Numbered from the stretch's first letter, positions 23,075 through 36,301 are shown. The stretch: DNA of 64,000 nucleotides from Amphiura filiformis (GCF_039555335.1 NC_092646.1:29689780-29753779), one strand, 5' to 3'. Translations and numbers: made by a program. Notes: generated from the letters alone by a model not told the origin.

Positions 23075-26000
23075 TTAATGCATAGCATTTTTTAAACAAC
23101 TTATGCACGGGAGTGTGCATGTGGAAGATCAATTATATTGAACATGCTTTTACCGTGTATAAATAAAGTTATTATTAAATAATAATATTACATTTGCAAA
23201 CTTACCTGCAATATTATGCCCCTTCAAACTTGAGCTGTTTGTGGTACCAGGAGGTGTAAGTAAGCCTATGGAAGAGCAACAACAATGTCCTCAATATGAA
23301 GGTTAAACGGAGAGTGCACAAATAGGCCTACACAATATAATACCTCAGTAATATGAGGCAGACGGTGAACTGATATAATTATTCACAGTGATACGAATCA
23401 CGTCAGTCTTGCAGATAAACAGTATCTCATTTGTTCCAAATTGTTCAGAGAGTCTACCACGACTTACATGATGCGATCGATCGTGCGAAGTGACGAGCCC
23501 GAGTGCCCGACGAGTTGCCTTGCATATCGATTTTAAGCACCTATTCATTTATGGACAGGAAGCCCGGGACAGGAAGTGCACTGTTAATTTCCTATCTGTT
23601 TATTGTTATATACTATAGGCCTATACTAAAAACCTATAATGTAAACGTAAAAGAGGATACCGACAAATATTATGTGTATCTCCATCCTCTTTAAACTTCC
23701 AACATGTCCAAGGGATATTTTGTATTGAATAAAATTCTGTTCTGTTCAGTATTCATAATCACTTTGTTGCTACAATGTTTAATAATTCAGTTGCTCTAAT
23801 GGTTTTTTTCATGACGTGTTTGGGGCTCGAGCAAACTGTCGGTACTCGAGCAATCTCAACTTAAGTCCCCATGATAACTCTCTCATTGTATTATATCTTA
23901 GCGGCCAATTGATTAAATAATGAAGAAGTGCGGCTATGCTTCACCCTAGCAGGGCGTAATAAAATGCTAGACACAAATTATTATACCGGTATGCGAGGAT
24001 AGGAAATAAACGATGCAAGCCCGAGATTTTTCCTACTAAAAGTAATTTGTCCATTCTAATTTAATATTGGGAATAAGCGATACTAAACTTTAATCCATAT
24101 TATTGTATTTAAAGCCTATATGTACGATCATTTTAAATTTGTAGATTTTTCTTTTTTCCTTCCAAAATAATAATATGCAATAATGAAAGTTCCCTATACA
24201 TTTGGACGCAAAAAACATTGGAAATTTGCAAAGAAACAACATCATACTCGAAATATCTCGCACTTTTTGGATTAGGACGCCGAGTGCGGCCCCAGAGTTA
24301 GTCTCCTACGCAGCCAGTTTGGTTATGTTCCCTCCACATGTGTGGAGTGAGCGTAACCAAACTGGCTTCGTAGGAGATTAAGATATGCGATCGTTCTGAC
24401 ATGATTATTATCATAATCTGAAAAATTATGATAAAATGTCGGACCAACAGAAAATCATCTCGTTTTACTACAAATAGGGCGAATTTGACAGTTTGCTTAT
24501 AGATGTAACTTGAGTTGGAACATGTGTTATATATGTTTTACAAATATGCCAAAATGGGACCAATTCTGAGTAAGAATGAAGACATGTATACCGATCTTCA
24601 ACTCTGTGGCTCAAGTTCTCTTTTAAAACATGCTTAACATGCTTAAGGTGCACGTTTTTGGTGGATTTGTCTTACTTTTCGTGAAAACATTATGCCGAGT
24701 AATAAAAACAAAACAAAACAAATCTGTTTAGTGTCCCCTCCCGCGTCCTTTTTTGAAGATTCTTAAATTTTCTTTTTTATTTTCTAAAATTTCAGTTAAC
24801 TTTTTAATGAAGAAGCTCTATAGCCCCGGTCTATAGCCTTACAAATGTATAAGAAGCACTTCAGGAAAGTTTTGTGATCAGTTGGAACCTACCAGAAAAA
24901 CAAAATAAAAAGGTCTCCTCCTTTTTTCCAGGTATCGTAGTGTATTATGATGCAAAAACGGACCAAATAGGGGGGTTTCCACCATTTTCCAATAAAAGAA
25001 AGCCCTCCTCGTTCCTCATTTGTCAGAAACCTAGACGATAAACATGTCTGTTTTATTCGGCCTTAAAATTCAGTGATTGAATGAAAGGAAAATGCTCCAC
25101 TGCTTTCTATTTTACTCAACAATCTTGCCCATATCGTCCATTATTTCACATAGACCTACGTCTTCACGATATTGGAATATAATTACGCCTAAAATGCATT
25201 TCGTAAATGAAGAAAGAAAGAAGTCATGTTTGTAGATCCTTATCTAATAATAAGTAGCCTAAGTTAGGAAATTAATTCATCAGATTTCTTTAATCATATC
25301 AAAATATATTTTGCATCATCTTAAAGTTAAAATACGTCAATTTTTCACGTGATCTTCTGATTCGTTAACACGAATAAATGAGTAGATCGATGTAGATTTC
25401 ATGAATGAGATTCTCTCGCTCTGTTTCTCCCTCTCTCTTTCTCATCTTCTCTGAGAAGGTGTTTATATTTTCAATTTAATGTTAATAATTGCGAAACAAA
25501 GGCGGACAGAGAAAATTAATGCTCGTTTTTACCCACTTTACGCAAACCTGTCTCTACGATTCATGAATAAAATAGAATGGTAGATTTCAATAGTGTTTGA
25601 TGATTACCATGATTACGCGGTAATAAACCTTGTTGTGGCGTTGCTTAAGTTTCGCGTTTTCTTTAAAATTCGTCATTATTTCGTTCGTTTTATTCCCGGG
25701 TTTGATTTTATTTTTTGTTTGACTTGTTTTTAGATATTGTTCAATACAAAAGCCAATATACTAGGTTTTAAGCCTTAGAGCGTAAATTTTGTACGGAATA
25801 CCATAATACGGAAAATCTACATTAGTCGAGACGGCCATGCAACATAGGAGGGCGCAGGGCCATAGGCAGTAACTTTAAGTAAAAGATATAGGGCCTTGGA
25901 AGTGGGTGTGCATGTGGGGTGTGGGATGTGGGGGTGTATGTGGAGGGGTATGGCTTGATCAAAAAATATTTTTTATGCTTATTATAACTATTTTGGATAG

Positions 26001-26865
26001 TAATTTGTGAAAAACTAAAAAAAAAAAAATAATTACCTCATCAATTATGCAAATTAGGGCCTATGTACAATTGTACACATTGTGACTAAGTGACAACGTT
26101 TACAATGATTTTTTGGATACAATTGTACACATTATGACTAAGTAATGGCAGTAAAACTTGGTAACATGTGTGAAGCAACAAACTTTAAGCCTCTGTTTCT
26201 TTTTTCTGTTGTCATCATACGTCCGTACCTGTAGGCTCTTAACTGTCATTAATTTGGTATAAAATGCTAATAAACAGTTCTTGTCTTTGGAGAGACCGAG
26301 AAAGACATCACACTTAATAAACTTGATTTCTGAGACTAATTTTGTTACTTCACCCTACACGATCCATTTTCGGCCCCATCAACGACCAGTTACTCCTAAC
26401 TATCTCTGTAATAATAGGCCTACAGGGTGTTATTGCCAAAAAATGTATCCAGAGCAAATTATAAACTGAATTGAAGTATTAACAAAAGAGTTAAAAATTG
26501 CTTATATTGATGTACAAACTATACTAAATAACTCCTATATATTGATACGATTAGTCACACTGTGTACAACTGAACACAATTTATTAGTCTTATATTTACA
26601 AGGTGAGACACACTGTGTACAATTGTACACACCATTTAAAAAAAATTCTACACCACGTATGTTTGAAGCATTTGATCAAAAATAGTGCTCCTTGTGTTCT
26701 ACAGGTCTTACACTAACCCCCTGACTAGAATTTAGCTTGTCTACAATGTTATTTCATATAAAATTAAAAAGGGAAAGTACCAGTCTTTTGGCAACGTGCT
26801 GTAGTGGGTGATGCCCTCTTAGATTGTGAAAAGTGACATTCAGCTAGGCGAGGGCGCTCTGCACT
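23075..26865. repeat. 3.8 kb direct tandem duplication, second unit
   Basis: Near-identical to 19274-23074. Differences include homopolymer lengths (20005/23807 region, 22233/26020 region), single substitutions, and one short patch at about 24856-24885 where several changes cluster compared with 21058-21095. After 26865 the sequence continues uniquely with 'gaaggatagcacatg', so this boundary marks the original right flank. Confidence 0.9.
24302..24377. repeat. 76-bp near-perfect hairpin (second copy)
   Basis: The duplicate of the hairpin at 20504-20579, carried by the second tandem unit. Confidence 0.85.
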
Positions 26866-26985
26866 GAAGGATAGCACATGAATGCACAATTGTGCACATG
26901 GTGTTTCTTTGCAGTAATAGGCTCCCCTGGCATACAGGGAGCAATAGAAGTCCATGTGTACAATTGTACACAGTATGTACGAAGG
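26070..26985. repeat. TGTACAATTGTACA palindromes, probably whole element
   Basis: The same palindromes as in the first unit, plus two more past the duplication boundary: GCACAATTGTGCAC near 26885 and GTGTACAATTGTACAC near 26957. The tandem duplication therefore probably broke inside this element. Confidence 0.5.
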
Positions 26986-28502
26986 GGTTATTAAACGTTT
27001 GACGCTCGTGCTTAGTTGATCTTCGCTGAATGGAGGTCATATGATATTGATTTATGATCTCCAGAGATGCCCCCTCTCCAGACCAATGGTACGTTCAAAT
27101 CGATCTGTTGGACGCATACGACAAGAGTTTCTACAATTTGTTCAAAACCAACTTGATTTTAATGCTAATTTATTGCACATGGTATGGAAGCCTGGTTACC
27201 TCTTTGTAATCGCCGAGTGGGAGGATTTTCAATGAAATATTTTTATGTAAAAACTGAAGCATCCTATAAAAGAATATATAAATATTAACTGCACATTGCC
27301 AATTGCGGTACAGTTGATGTCGTTTAGGAATCAGAGAATTTTATTTCAATTTTATATATTACGCCAAAATATTTTTTGAATTTAGTAAAAATGAATGCTG
27401 GAAAAATCGTGAAAAATCTATGTAAAAATTACAAAGAACCCCGCCAAAGATTACAGTTTCGTTTTTATGGAATGTAATCTTTATTTTCTGAAATAAACTT
27501 AGGGGTTCTGAGTGGGAAATGGAAATAAATGGAAAAAAAAAACATCTATTCAAGAAAAATGGCCCAGAAATGGTAGGCTCCATTGCACTGACAAATACCA
27601 TATCATGCAAGCACGCAATCAACAAGTTAGTAGTGCTGTAATACACATAATGTTGTTAAGCAGATAAAATTCCAAAATATGGTACGTTTTCTGTCTTTGC
27701 TTGTCCCGTGGTATAAAGTTGCGATTATATGTTCAAATAAGTTTCAAGATGGATACCAACGAGTCAAGTACCCGAGCGGTCTAAGGCGCTTGAAGTAGGA
27801 CGACGCTGTATGTATGATAGCGACCGGGTGTGGGTTCGAGCCCCACCTCCGCCGAACTTAATTTACTTTTTTTTTTAAATTTCATATTAGGGAAATGTGG
27901 CTGGGAAAATTTATGTATGGCACAGGGAGGAGTGTTGGTCGTCCAAAGGTCCCGTAAACGTATTATAATCTTAAGTACCTACATGTTTTATGAGAAGACA
28001 TTTCAAGGCCGTTTCAAGGTCACTGCTAGACTTCGTGGTCTTCATAAGACCGCAGAATATCTTGTTCGCTTTGTGAGCAAACACCTACCGGTCAGTGGGG
28101 CAGTGGTTCTTTGAATGGACGTCCCGTGATACCCCTGTTGTCAACTAACCGAATAAAAAAGTATCTATTTAGTGCCAGTTTAAGAATGAGTAAACGTTAT
28201 TTACCATATAACGCTGTGTTCTGTTTATTATGGTATTGTATTGGTGGTCCTGTTTGGTTTGCGACTTTTGGTTTGGTGTTGTTCTTGTTCCAAAAAGGCA
28301 CACAGTAATTATTTTATGTAACCTTCTAGGTTAATGATCGGTAATATCTCGATATCTGCACGCCAAAGCTCACACAATTGTGTACAAATAAAAATCAATT
28401 ATGAAGCTTTCAGATTTTCCCGTTTAGCCCTTAAAAGCAAAATATTTATTTATTCAACTACTTAAGAACACTATGCAGTAAAAATCAGATATTTTCAAAA
28501 AA
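26986..28502. other. Non-coding apart from a tRNA-like sequence
   Basis: Several frames of 64-95 residues (27041, 27359, 27830, 28111) show no domain, splice context or conservation I can use. A lone ACAATTGTGTACA variant lies at 28374. Confidence 0.35.
27763..27855 (+). repeat. Leucine-tRNA-like pseudogene or SINE head
   Basis: An A-box region CGAGCGGTCTAAGGCGC, as in leucine tRNAs, and a T arm GTGGGTTCGAGCCCCAC are intact, with room for a long variable arm. The 5' and 3' acceptor strands do not pair and the anticodon arm is not convincing, so I treat it as tRNA-derived rather than functional. Confidence 0.5.
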
Positions 28503-28982
28503 TGTTGGCAGACTTCAAAAAATGATTTTTCTTAATACTTTGTGTGTGGATGCACCTTGGGTCAGAGTCTACAGGAGTGACAGGCATATCGCCTCTAAAC
28601 CCTTGGTTGCCATGGCAACAGCGAAAATGTCAATTTGCCCAATTTTCAGCATTTTCAGCATTTTCCCATGTAGCAAAATGTAGAAATATCAGGTCAGATT
28701 TCAGGATGAAGGAAATAATGTTCAATACCCTTCTTTTATACACTAAATAAGACATCCTTCTTCTCTATAAAAATCATGTAAACACAAACAAATTATTTTC
28801 AGAAATGGGTGAAACTATTATGTAAAATAGGGGTGTTTTTCATTATTTTCGGCAATGCCAAAACTTGTGTTGGGATAATTGATGTAACCCCCAAAGTAAC
28901 ACTTTTCTCACAATTATCTGTTCAGGGTAGGTAGATAAGATGTTGGTCTAGTAATATCATGAAAAAAATGTTTTGGTAAATT

Positions 28983-29738
28983 TCATACGTGGGAGCAGTG
29001 TTGCCAGGAAAATGGCACAATTTTCAGTTTTTAATTTAATATATCATGAAAAATAAGGGCTTTTATCCACCTAGGGATGATGATGCATTTTATGATATTA
29101 GTATGAAGACATTACCAACTGTAGTGCATGAGTATCAAGTATTTCTACCTAAGTGTTGCCAGAAACCTCACTTTTTTGACGTTTGAGATTTTATTTACAA
29201 TGGAAAATGCTGATTTTAACAGACAACTCTCTTGGTAATTTTATGCAACACTCTAGTATTGTTATTTGGATTAAGTGCATGGTGTGACATGATTTGCATT
29301 GGTTTCAACACCAGTGTTGCCAGTAGCGTTGCCTTTTCAGGTGCTGTTATAAAGTAATTTTCATACGTGGGAGCAGTGTTGCCAGGAAAATTGCACAATT
29401 TTCAGGTTTTTAATTTAATATATTATGAAAAATAAGGCTTTTATCCACCTAGGGGATGATGATGCATTTTTATGATATTAGTATGAAGACATTACCATCT
29501 GTAGTGCATGAGTATCAAGTATTTCTGCTGTTGCCAGAAACATCACTTTTTTGACGTTTGAGATTTTATTGATGATGGAAAATACTGATTTTAACAGACA
29601 ACTCTCTTGTTAATTTTATGCAACACTCCAGTATTGTGATTTGGATTAAGTGCATGGTGTGACATGACTTGACATGACATGACCAGTGTTGCCAGTAGCT
29701 TTGCCTTTTCAGGTGTTGTTATAAAGAAACAGCGAAAC
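28983..29738. repeat. ~378-bp direct repeats in the left arm
   Basis: The block 'tcatacgtgggagcagtg' then 'aaaataagg' and 'ccacctaggg' starts at 28983 and again at 29361. The matching right-arm copies show that this tandem predates the inverted duplication or belongs to the element. Confidence 0.7.
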
Positions 29739-31030
29739 CAGTGTTGTTAGTAACATTGTCTATTCAAGTCAGTGTACAGGATAATGACACTCTTACTGAT
29801 AATCTTACAGAAAAGGAGGTTAACAGCACTGGTATACATAGTATACCCAATTTTTTCAAATCGTGAAGTATAGCGGGTCCTGGTCTGCTATTATTAACAT
29901 GTCAACAACAGTATTGCCAGAAAACTCACTTTTGTATTATTGAGGTTAAATTTACTGTTTAAATTAAGTGTAGTATACCTTACTTTGCTCACTGTGATTT
30001 CAACACCTGTGTTGCTAGTAACATTTTCAGCTATTTTGAAACAATTGAGAAAGCTACAGAAGAATCTAAAGAGGTCACATGGTTAGCTATGTCTGTTGCA
30101 GTTCATACACTAGATATGATGCAGCAGAGTACCCTTTTTCATCTCATTTGATGACTCACATTACGGAAGATACAAGATTGCCAACCGACATTTACAGACA
30201 TAGTGCTTAAAAACATTACATGTTTTGAAATTGTTCAAAACATTGTTTGTAACTAAACAGGAACAACCTTCCACAAAGCTTTCAATTTTCTTGATATACG
30301 GACGTTTAGGTGTCGATGTTGATGTATAGACGAATCCAACGAGCCAAGTCATGGTCAGGATTTGGTCGGCCATCTTTGGTTTCCCGCTAGCACCAACCTG
30401 GGGTTTTGAGCATTGATTGTGCAAATAAAGCCGCCTAACACCTAGAGAAGATGCAAAGACGAGGAGGGTTAATACAAATAATAATATACAATTATAGAGG
30501 TAATCCTGTCGCATCTATTCATACATAGTCCTTTTGTTCATCCATTTATACATCTATGAATAGATACGACGGGATTACCTGCGGAATTATCTCTATTGTA
30601 TTATTCTATTAACCCTCCTTGACCTTCTCTAGGTGTAAGGCGGCTTTTATTTGCACAACTGTTGGAACTGTATTGTGTTGTAAACTTCTTTTGTCTACCT
30701 GTGTTTTCGCGGAAGGTGTAAAACGGGTGATGGAATGCAGTTTAAAATTTCCGCCAAGGCCGAATCATATCACATTTTGGATGCATTGTAGCCGACGGGG
30801 ACCCAACTAAAGGCTGCTAGTCAGGTGTAGGAATGCGTGTATTTGGATTCGTCTATATACATATGTCCTTACGTTTTGAAACAGTTTGCTTGATCAGACT
30901 CTTTGTTTTTTACAAGTTTACAAATATTACACGGAAAAACAGTGACAGGATCAACGGGAATTATATAAATAAACATCGTTATTCATCAGGTTCGCCTTCT
31001 CAAATAATAAAGGAGACAAGAAGAAAAAAT

Positions 31031-31103
31031 GATCCCGTCTGGGAATTGAATCCAGGACCTCAGGGTTACGAGACCTACGCCTTAACCGCTTGGCCACAAG
31101 AGC
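31031..31103 (-). repeat. tRNA-like sequence (SINE head)
   Basis: The reverse strand reads TGGCCAAGCGGTTAAGGCG (A box) and GGATTCAATTCCCAG (B box/T arm), followed by a T/C-rich tail. The acceptor strands do not pair. It is absent from the left arm of the giant inverted repeat, so it probably inserted there after the arms formed. Confidence 0.6.
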
Positions 31104-32828
31104 TTCATGATTAGGCTGGTTGAAATTCGAACTCATCAGGTTCGCCGTCGCAAATAAACTGAAAAGGTTACTAGTAACACTGGTGTTGAAATCACAGCGA
31201 GTAAAGTAAAGTATACTACACTTAATTTAAACAGTAAATTTAACCTCAATAACACAAAAGTGGGTTTTCCAGCAATACTGTTGTTGACATGTGAATAATA
31301 GCAGTCCAGGACCCGCTATACTTCACGCTATACTTCATTGAATAGACAATGTTACTAGCAAAACTGGTTTCGCTGTTTCTTTATAACAGCACCTGAAAAG
31401 ACAAAGCTACTGGCAACACTGGTGTTGAAACCAATGCAAATCATGTCACACCATGCACTTAATCCAAATCACAATACTAGAGTGTTGCATAAAATTAACA
31501 AGAGAGTTAGTTGTCTGTTAAAATCAGAATTTTCCATTGTAAATAAAATCTCAAACGTCAAAAAAGTGAGGTTTCTGGCAACATTTAGGTAGAAATACTT
31601 GATACTCATGCACTACAGTTGGTAATGTCTTCATACTAATATCATATACAAATGCATCCCCTTACCAAAAATGCAGCCTAATTTAGCATGTAATTAACCT
31701 GCATCTAGCCTGCTTTTAAAAAGCAGTCTTATTTTAACCTGTACAAGGCTGTGCTAGCATGGGTTTTTATAAACGCAGGTTAAATTTTAGCCTGGTTTTG
31801 ACCAAGATGTTTCTGCAGGTTAACTTTTAGACTGTTATACATCATCTCTAGGTGGATAAAAGCCTAATTTTTCATAATATATTAAATTAAAAACCTGAAA
31901 ATTGTGCAATTTTTCTGGCAACACTGCTCCCACGTATGAAAATTACTTTATAACAGCACCTGAAAAGGCACCGCTACTGGCAACACTGGTGTTGAAACCA
32001 ATGCAAATCATGTCACACCATGCACTTAATCCAAATAACAATACTAGAGTGTTGCATACAATTAACAAGAGAGTTGTCTGTTAAAATCAGCATTTTCCAT
32101 TGTAAATAAAATCTCAAACATCAAAAAAGTGAGGTTTCTAGCAACACTTAGGCAGAAATACTTGATACTCATGCACTACAGTTGGTAATGCCTTCATACT
32201 AATATCATAAAAATGCATCATCATCCCCTAGGTGGATAAAAGTCCTTATTTTTCATAATATTTTAAATTTAAAAACTGAAAATTGTGCCATTTTTCTGGC
32301 AACACTGCTCCCACGTATGAAATTTACCAAAACGTTTTTTTCATGATATTACTAGACCGACATCTTATCTACTTACCCTGAGCAGATGATTGTGAGAAAA
32401 GTGTTACTTTGGGGGTTACATCAATTTTCCCAACACAAGTTTTGGCATGGCCGAAAATAATGAAAAACACCCCTATTTTACATAATGGTTTCACCCACTT
32501 CTGAAAGGGATTTGTTTGTGTTTACATGATTTTAATAGAGAGGAAGGATGTCTTATTTAGTGTATAAAAGAAGGGTACTGAACATGATTTCCTTCATCCT
32601 GAAATCTGACCTGATATTTCTACATTTTGTTACATGTGAAAATGCTGAAAATGCTGAAAATTGGGCAAAATTACATTTTGGCGGTTGCCATGGCAACCAA
32701 AGGTGCAGAGGCGACATGAATGTCATTCCTGTTGACTTTGACCCAAGGTGCATCCATGCACAAAGTTTGAAGAAAAATCATCTTTTGAAGTCTGCCAACA
32801 CTTATTTGATTTATACAGCAGACCAGTC

Positions 32829-33441
32829 TTAAGGAATTGGATACTAACGTTTGCACTGTATTTTTTTGTGGGAGCTGAGAGAACATCAGACATATTGAAT
32901 TGCATTTTGAATACGAGGAATGTCCTCCTGATATCAAATAATTTTGATTTTTTGAAATTCGCAATATAATACAAATTTTATGGCAAATTATTAAAATTTG
33001 AAATCTAATGATATTTACTTAAAGTGTATGTAGCTAGAATGAAAAGCCGACGTCAATTGCAAATTTTGACCTTTCATATTGAAGATGTACATTTTTCCCC
33101 AAAAGACCTCATCTTTTTTTTTATGAGGAGGGGTCCATATCTTCGAAACGAAAGGTCAGAATATTCACATGATAGACGGCTTTTCATCCTAGCTACATAC
33201 ACTTTAAGTACATATCATTAGTTTATGCAATTTACTTCGCGGACTGTTAAATTTCCAAATAATCAATGTTTAATCATTTGCCATAAAATTTGTATTATAT
33301 TGCGAATTTCAAAATATCTAAATTATTTGATATCAGACATGTCAGAAGGACATTCCTCGTATTCAAAATGCAATTCGATATGTCTGATGTGCTCTCAGGT
33401 CCCACAAAAATACCTGAAAACGTCGCTATCCGAGCCCTTGA
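32829..33441. mobile_element. Fold-back MITE with TTAA/TTGA ends (copy 3)
   Basis: It opens TTAAGGAATTGGATACTAACG and closes ATCCGAGCCCTTGA. The arms match the other TTAA fold-back copies, and the centre 'aaaagccgacg' pairs with 'gacggcttttc'. It sits 28 bases past the giant inverted repeat. The eight or so short frames over it are repeat artefacts. Confidence 0.8.
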
Positions 33442-33576
33442 TACAAGTGTACAATACAAAATTAACATATCCATAGAGAATAAAGGCTCAGTTATTATAA
33501 TAGAATAATAAAAAAATGCCTCAGGAAATAAAATAATGAAATAAATAAATATAAAGTAAATAAATAACTAAATAAA

Positions 33577-34215
33577 TACGAGTAGAATTTGTGGAACGAA
33601 AGTTGTGGGGTGATGCTAATGCGATCAGACAATTCGCTACTTACAGTAACCTACGAATGCGGACGTGAGAAAGAAATTTGGTCTGTCGTAGAGGGCGGTA
33701 TGAGACAGGTTTTGCGGACGTGGGAGAAACACTAACGTAATATCTTTGGTGAATTTTGCGAGGTTAAACTTGTTCTGATGGCAGCACTTTGATACTAATT
33801 CCGATTTCCTTTTGAGTAGTCTTCCTTTGTCCCCGTTGATGATGAATATAATAGCTTCTCCGTTAGACATAAAGTCGTAGTGTTTGGTATTGTCGTAGGC
33901 GCGTGCTTTTGCGGCGATAGACCATGTGATGGCGTATTCCTTCTTCTTTAGATCCCATATAGCCTACATACCGTGATACTTAATGCTGTACACGTGCTTT
34001 CTTACCCTGAATGACTGCTGGTGGATATAATAACGCTTCCTGAAGGTCAGTTCAGTAAGGCCGATCACATCTGTGGGCCAATATAGACCTTGGTGTTGTC
34101 CTCGTTGGCTGCCCGAGTACCTACGGTAAGTAGCGAATAGCCCTCAGTTGTTTGATGATCGCATTAGCGTGAAACTCAGAGTTACACAACTTTCGTTCTT
34201 CAAGTTCTACTCGTA
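33577..34215. mobile_element. Element with ~75-bp inverted ends around a GIY-YIG fossil
   Basis: TACGAGTAGAA near 33577 with GAACGAAAGTTGTG, CTAATGCGATCA and TTCGCTACTTAC is mirrored at about 34115-34215. The interior carries the endonuclease remnant described next. Penelope-like retroelements commonly have inverted repeat ends and a C-terminal GIY-YIG domain, which fits, but no reverse transcriptase remains here. Confidence 0.65.
33637..34125 (-). pseudogene. GIY-YIG endonuclease fragment (Penelope-like)
   Basis: Reading leftward, the reverse strand shows KVYIG (the YIG half of the motif), a frameshift, then LTELTFRKRYYIHQQSF with the expected arginine and tyrosines. After an in-frame TAG come IWDLKKKEYAITWSI, then LLKRKSELVSKC and HQNKF, a tail I associate with GIY-YIG domains of retroelements. 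It ends at a stop at 33637. The frameshift and internal stop make it inactive. The assignment comes from motif order, not a search. Confidence 0.6.
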
Positions 34216-34314
34216 TTATTAGCTCTGCATTAATGCATCAAGCACTCTGCACGAATGAATAGTTAATTTAGTTTAATTGTTTTTTCGTAATTTGCTATGA
34301 TAATTATTCTAAAA

Positions 34315-34372
34315 AACAGAACACACACACACACACCCCCACGCACCCCCACCACCCCACATACCTGTACAT
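34315..34372. repeat. (CA)n and C-rich microsatellite
   Basis: A run of ACACAC passing into CACCCCCAC repeats. Confidence 0.9.
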
Positions 34373-36301
34373 CACAAACCTCCATACATTAACACCTTCA
34401 TACACAATCTCCATCACACACGTACCCCAACACACATCCATGTACACACGTACAAATTAAGATTTTCTGAGTATTAATATTATTACTAAAGTCTTCACAA
34501 AAAGTAAAGCAGCCTATAGCTTCAGACCTATTAATCATATCTGAAGTTGACAATATTATAACATAGAAAGAACGGTGATTTATTTATGCGTATTTTCATG
34601 CCGCATGCTCAATATAACTTGGCATTTATAAATACCCGGATTTAAAAGTTGCGGCTATTTTATTGATTTGAATTCAGCTCGAAGTTAATGTCAGTTTTTA
34701 CATGCCACATCGATCGCTGTAAACTGCAACTGTTAAATTCAGGATTTTAGTTGTTAGTATCACGTGAATAACCCATGGTTTTTCTGTTTTAAATGTTGTA
34801 AATATGATAAATAGTATTAAAGTTATGTGTATTAACGGCTGCATTACTTTGTGTGAAAACTGTATTACATAGTATAACCATGCATACACACTTTACTCAC
34901 GCAGACTCCACGCACTCACACGAACACCCACATTCACTAAATAAAAATAAAATACAAGTATTTTCTGAGTATTGCTCTAGAGTATTTTTACCTAGATATA
35001 TTTTAAATGTACATGTATAAAAATATGTATGCAAGTCGCCTATGTATCTAAAATTTTAAAAAAAACGCACCAAATTTGCAGAGCTTCAAATTTGTGGAAT
35101 CTGGTTGACATGGTTTTCCAAAATGCTGTGGTTTTGAAGTAGTTTTGAAATTATAAAGTCGTTATTCTGGATTAAGAGGCAATGGCTTAGGAGAGGCATA
35201 AAGAAGCCATTTGGGAGCGCATTGAGTAACCATCACTGAACAAGTAAGGGGGACTCCGCTTTAACTTAACTCATGCATAGGACCAGGCCATCGGGACGAT
35301 ACCTAACCGTCTATCACGTGGCCAGCCCAGAGGGTCAGTTGTCTGATGGTTCCAGACGCAATCTCGCAAAGTTGCAAAAAGTAAGTTCCAGTATTTGATT
35401 TAATTCCAAAACTCTATAATAGCTTTCTCCTCGCTATAGAAACAAGTCTTCATGATTGCAGCTCCTCATTCAATGATATAACGAAAGGGTTTGTCAAATT
35501 TAAAGGAAAATGCTCTGTATTTATACAGGAAATCAAACTAATGATAAAAGTTAATACAATACCAGACGCTGTCCTTATTACTTTACCCAAAGTTAATTTG
35601 AATTTTTGGTGAAAATGATGTCGCATAGGCGAGAGGGAGAGAAAGATAACGTAACAAGCATACTTTCATTTCAGAATGCAATCGAGCCAAAAAGCATTAA
35701 TTAATTGCAGACAATTATTTATCTCATTTACCAAAAAAGCATCTAGTTTACATTATATACCAAAATTGAGTAGAATTGGATTCCAAGGTTTTCAAGAAAC
35801 ATTTGCAGTGATTCTAGATTAAAGATGGAGCTCTGTCAAAATCTTGCGGGTTTTCTGGGACACACTCTATATTTTCTACAACAGTTATTAGGCTAAAAAT
35901 ATTTCAAAAGTGTCCCCTGCTCTAAAACCCATGATACAATGTTTTTTGGTATATGTTTAATTTATTGGTCAGGATAAAGTTATGGCAAACTAGACTACAA
36001 AGTTTCAAAGTTTATAAACTGTGAAATAACTTTCAAAACGCGTTATTAATTCCATCTCGCTTATAAGGAAACGCCCAGGAATAAAATACTTCATTAAAGA
36101 TATTATTCTTAGACATTTTATGCAGGGTTTTTATTTCCTCAATTTCTTGTTTTCAATCAGTTATGTAAATAAGGCAAAATTGCTTGGTAAAACGAAATGC
36201 GCGCGCCCTATAATTGTTTTTTTAATAGCCTTATCGTATCATGTTATTCTTATAATCATCTAAGGTAACTTTAATATGTATGTACAGCTAACCGCCATAT
36301 T
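34373..36301. other. Non-coding, nothing recognised
   Basis: AT-rich DNA with only short frames and no clear repeat by eye. Confidence 0.35.

Larger units (their letters stand above)
28503..32800. repeat. Giant 4.3 kb inverted repeat
   Basis: The left arm (28503-30528) and right arm (30554-32800) are reverse complements, starting TGTTGGCAGACTTC and ending with its complement around a ~26-base loop at 30529-30553. Outer segments such as 28545-28755 against 32545-32760 are very similar. Each arm carries an internal ~378-bp direct repeat (28983 and 29361; mirrored near 31916 and 32295) rich in CAGTGTTGCCAG. The right arm has private insertions: ~190 bp near 31655-31845 and a tRNA-like segment near 31031. 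A transcript across it could form very long double-stranded RNA. No transposase was found. Confidence 0.85.

Noticed and set aside
27763..27855. A functional leucine tRNA
   Set aside because: The boxes are good but the acceptor strands do not pair and the anticodon arm is poor; kept only as tRNA-like.
32548..33508. Eight overlapping frames of 65-97 residues on both strands
   Set aside because: All lie in the giant inverted repeat or the TTAA fold-back element and recur in other copies with stops; no protein signature.
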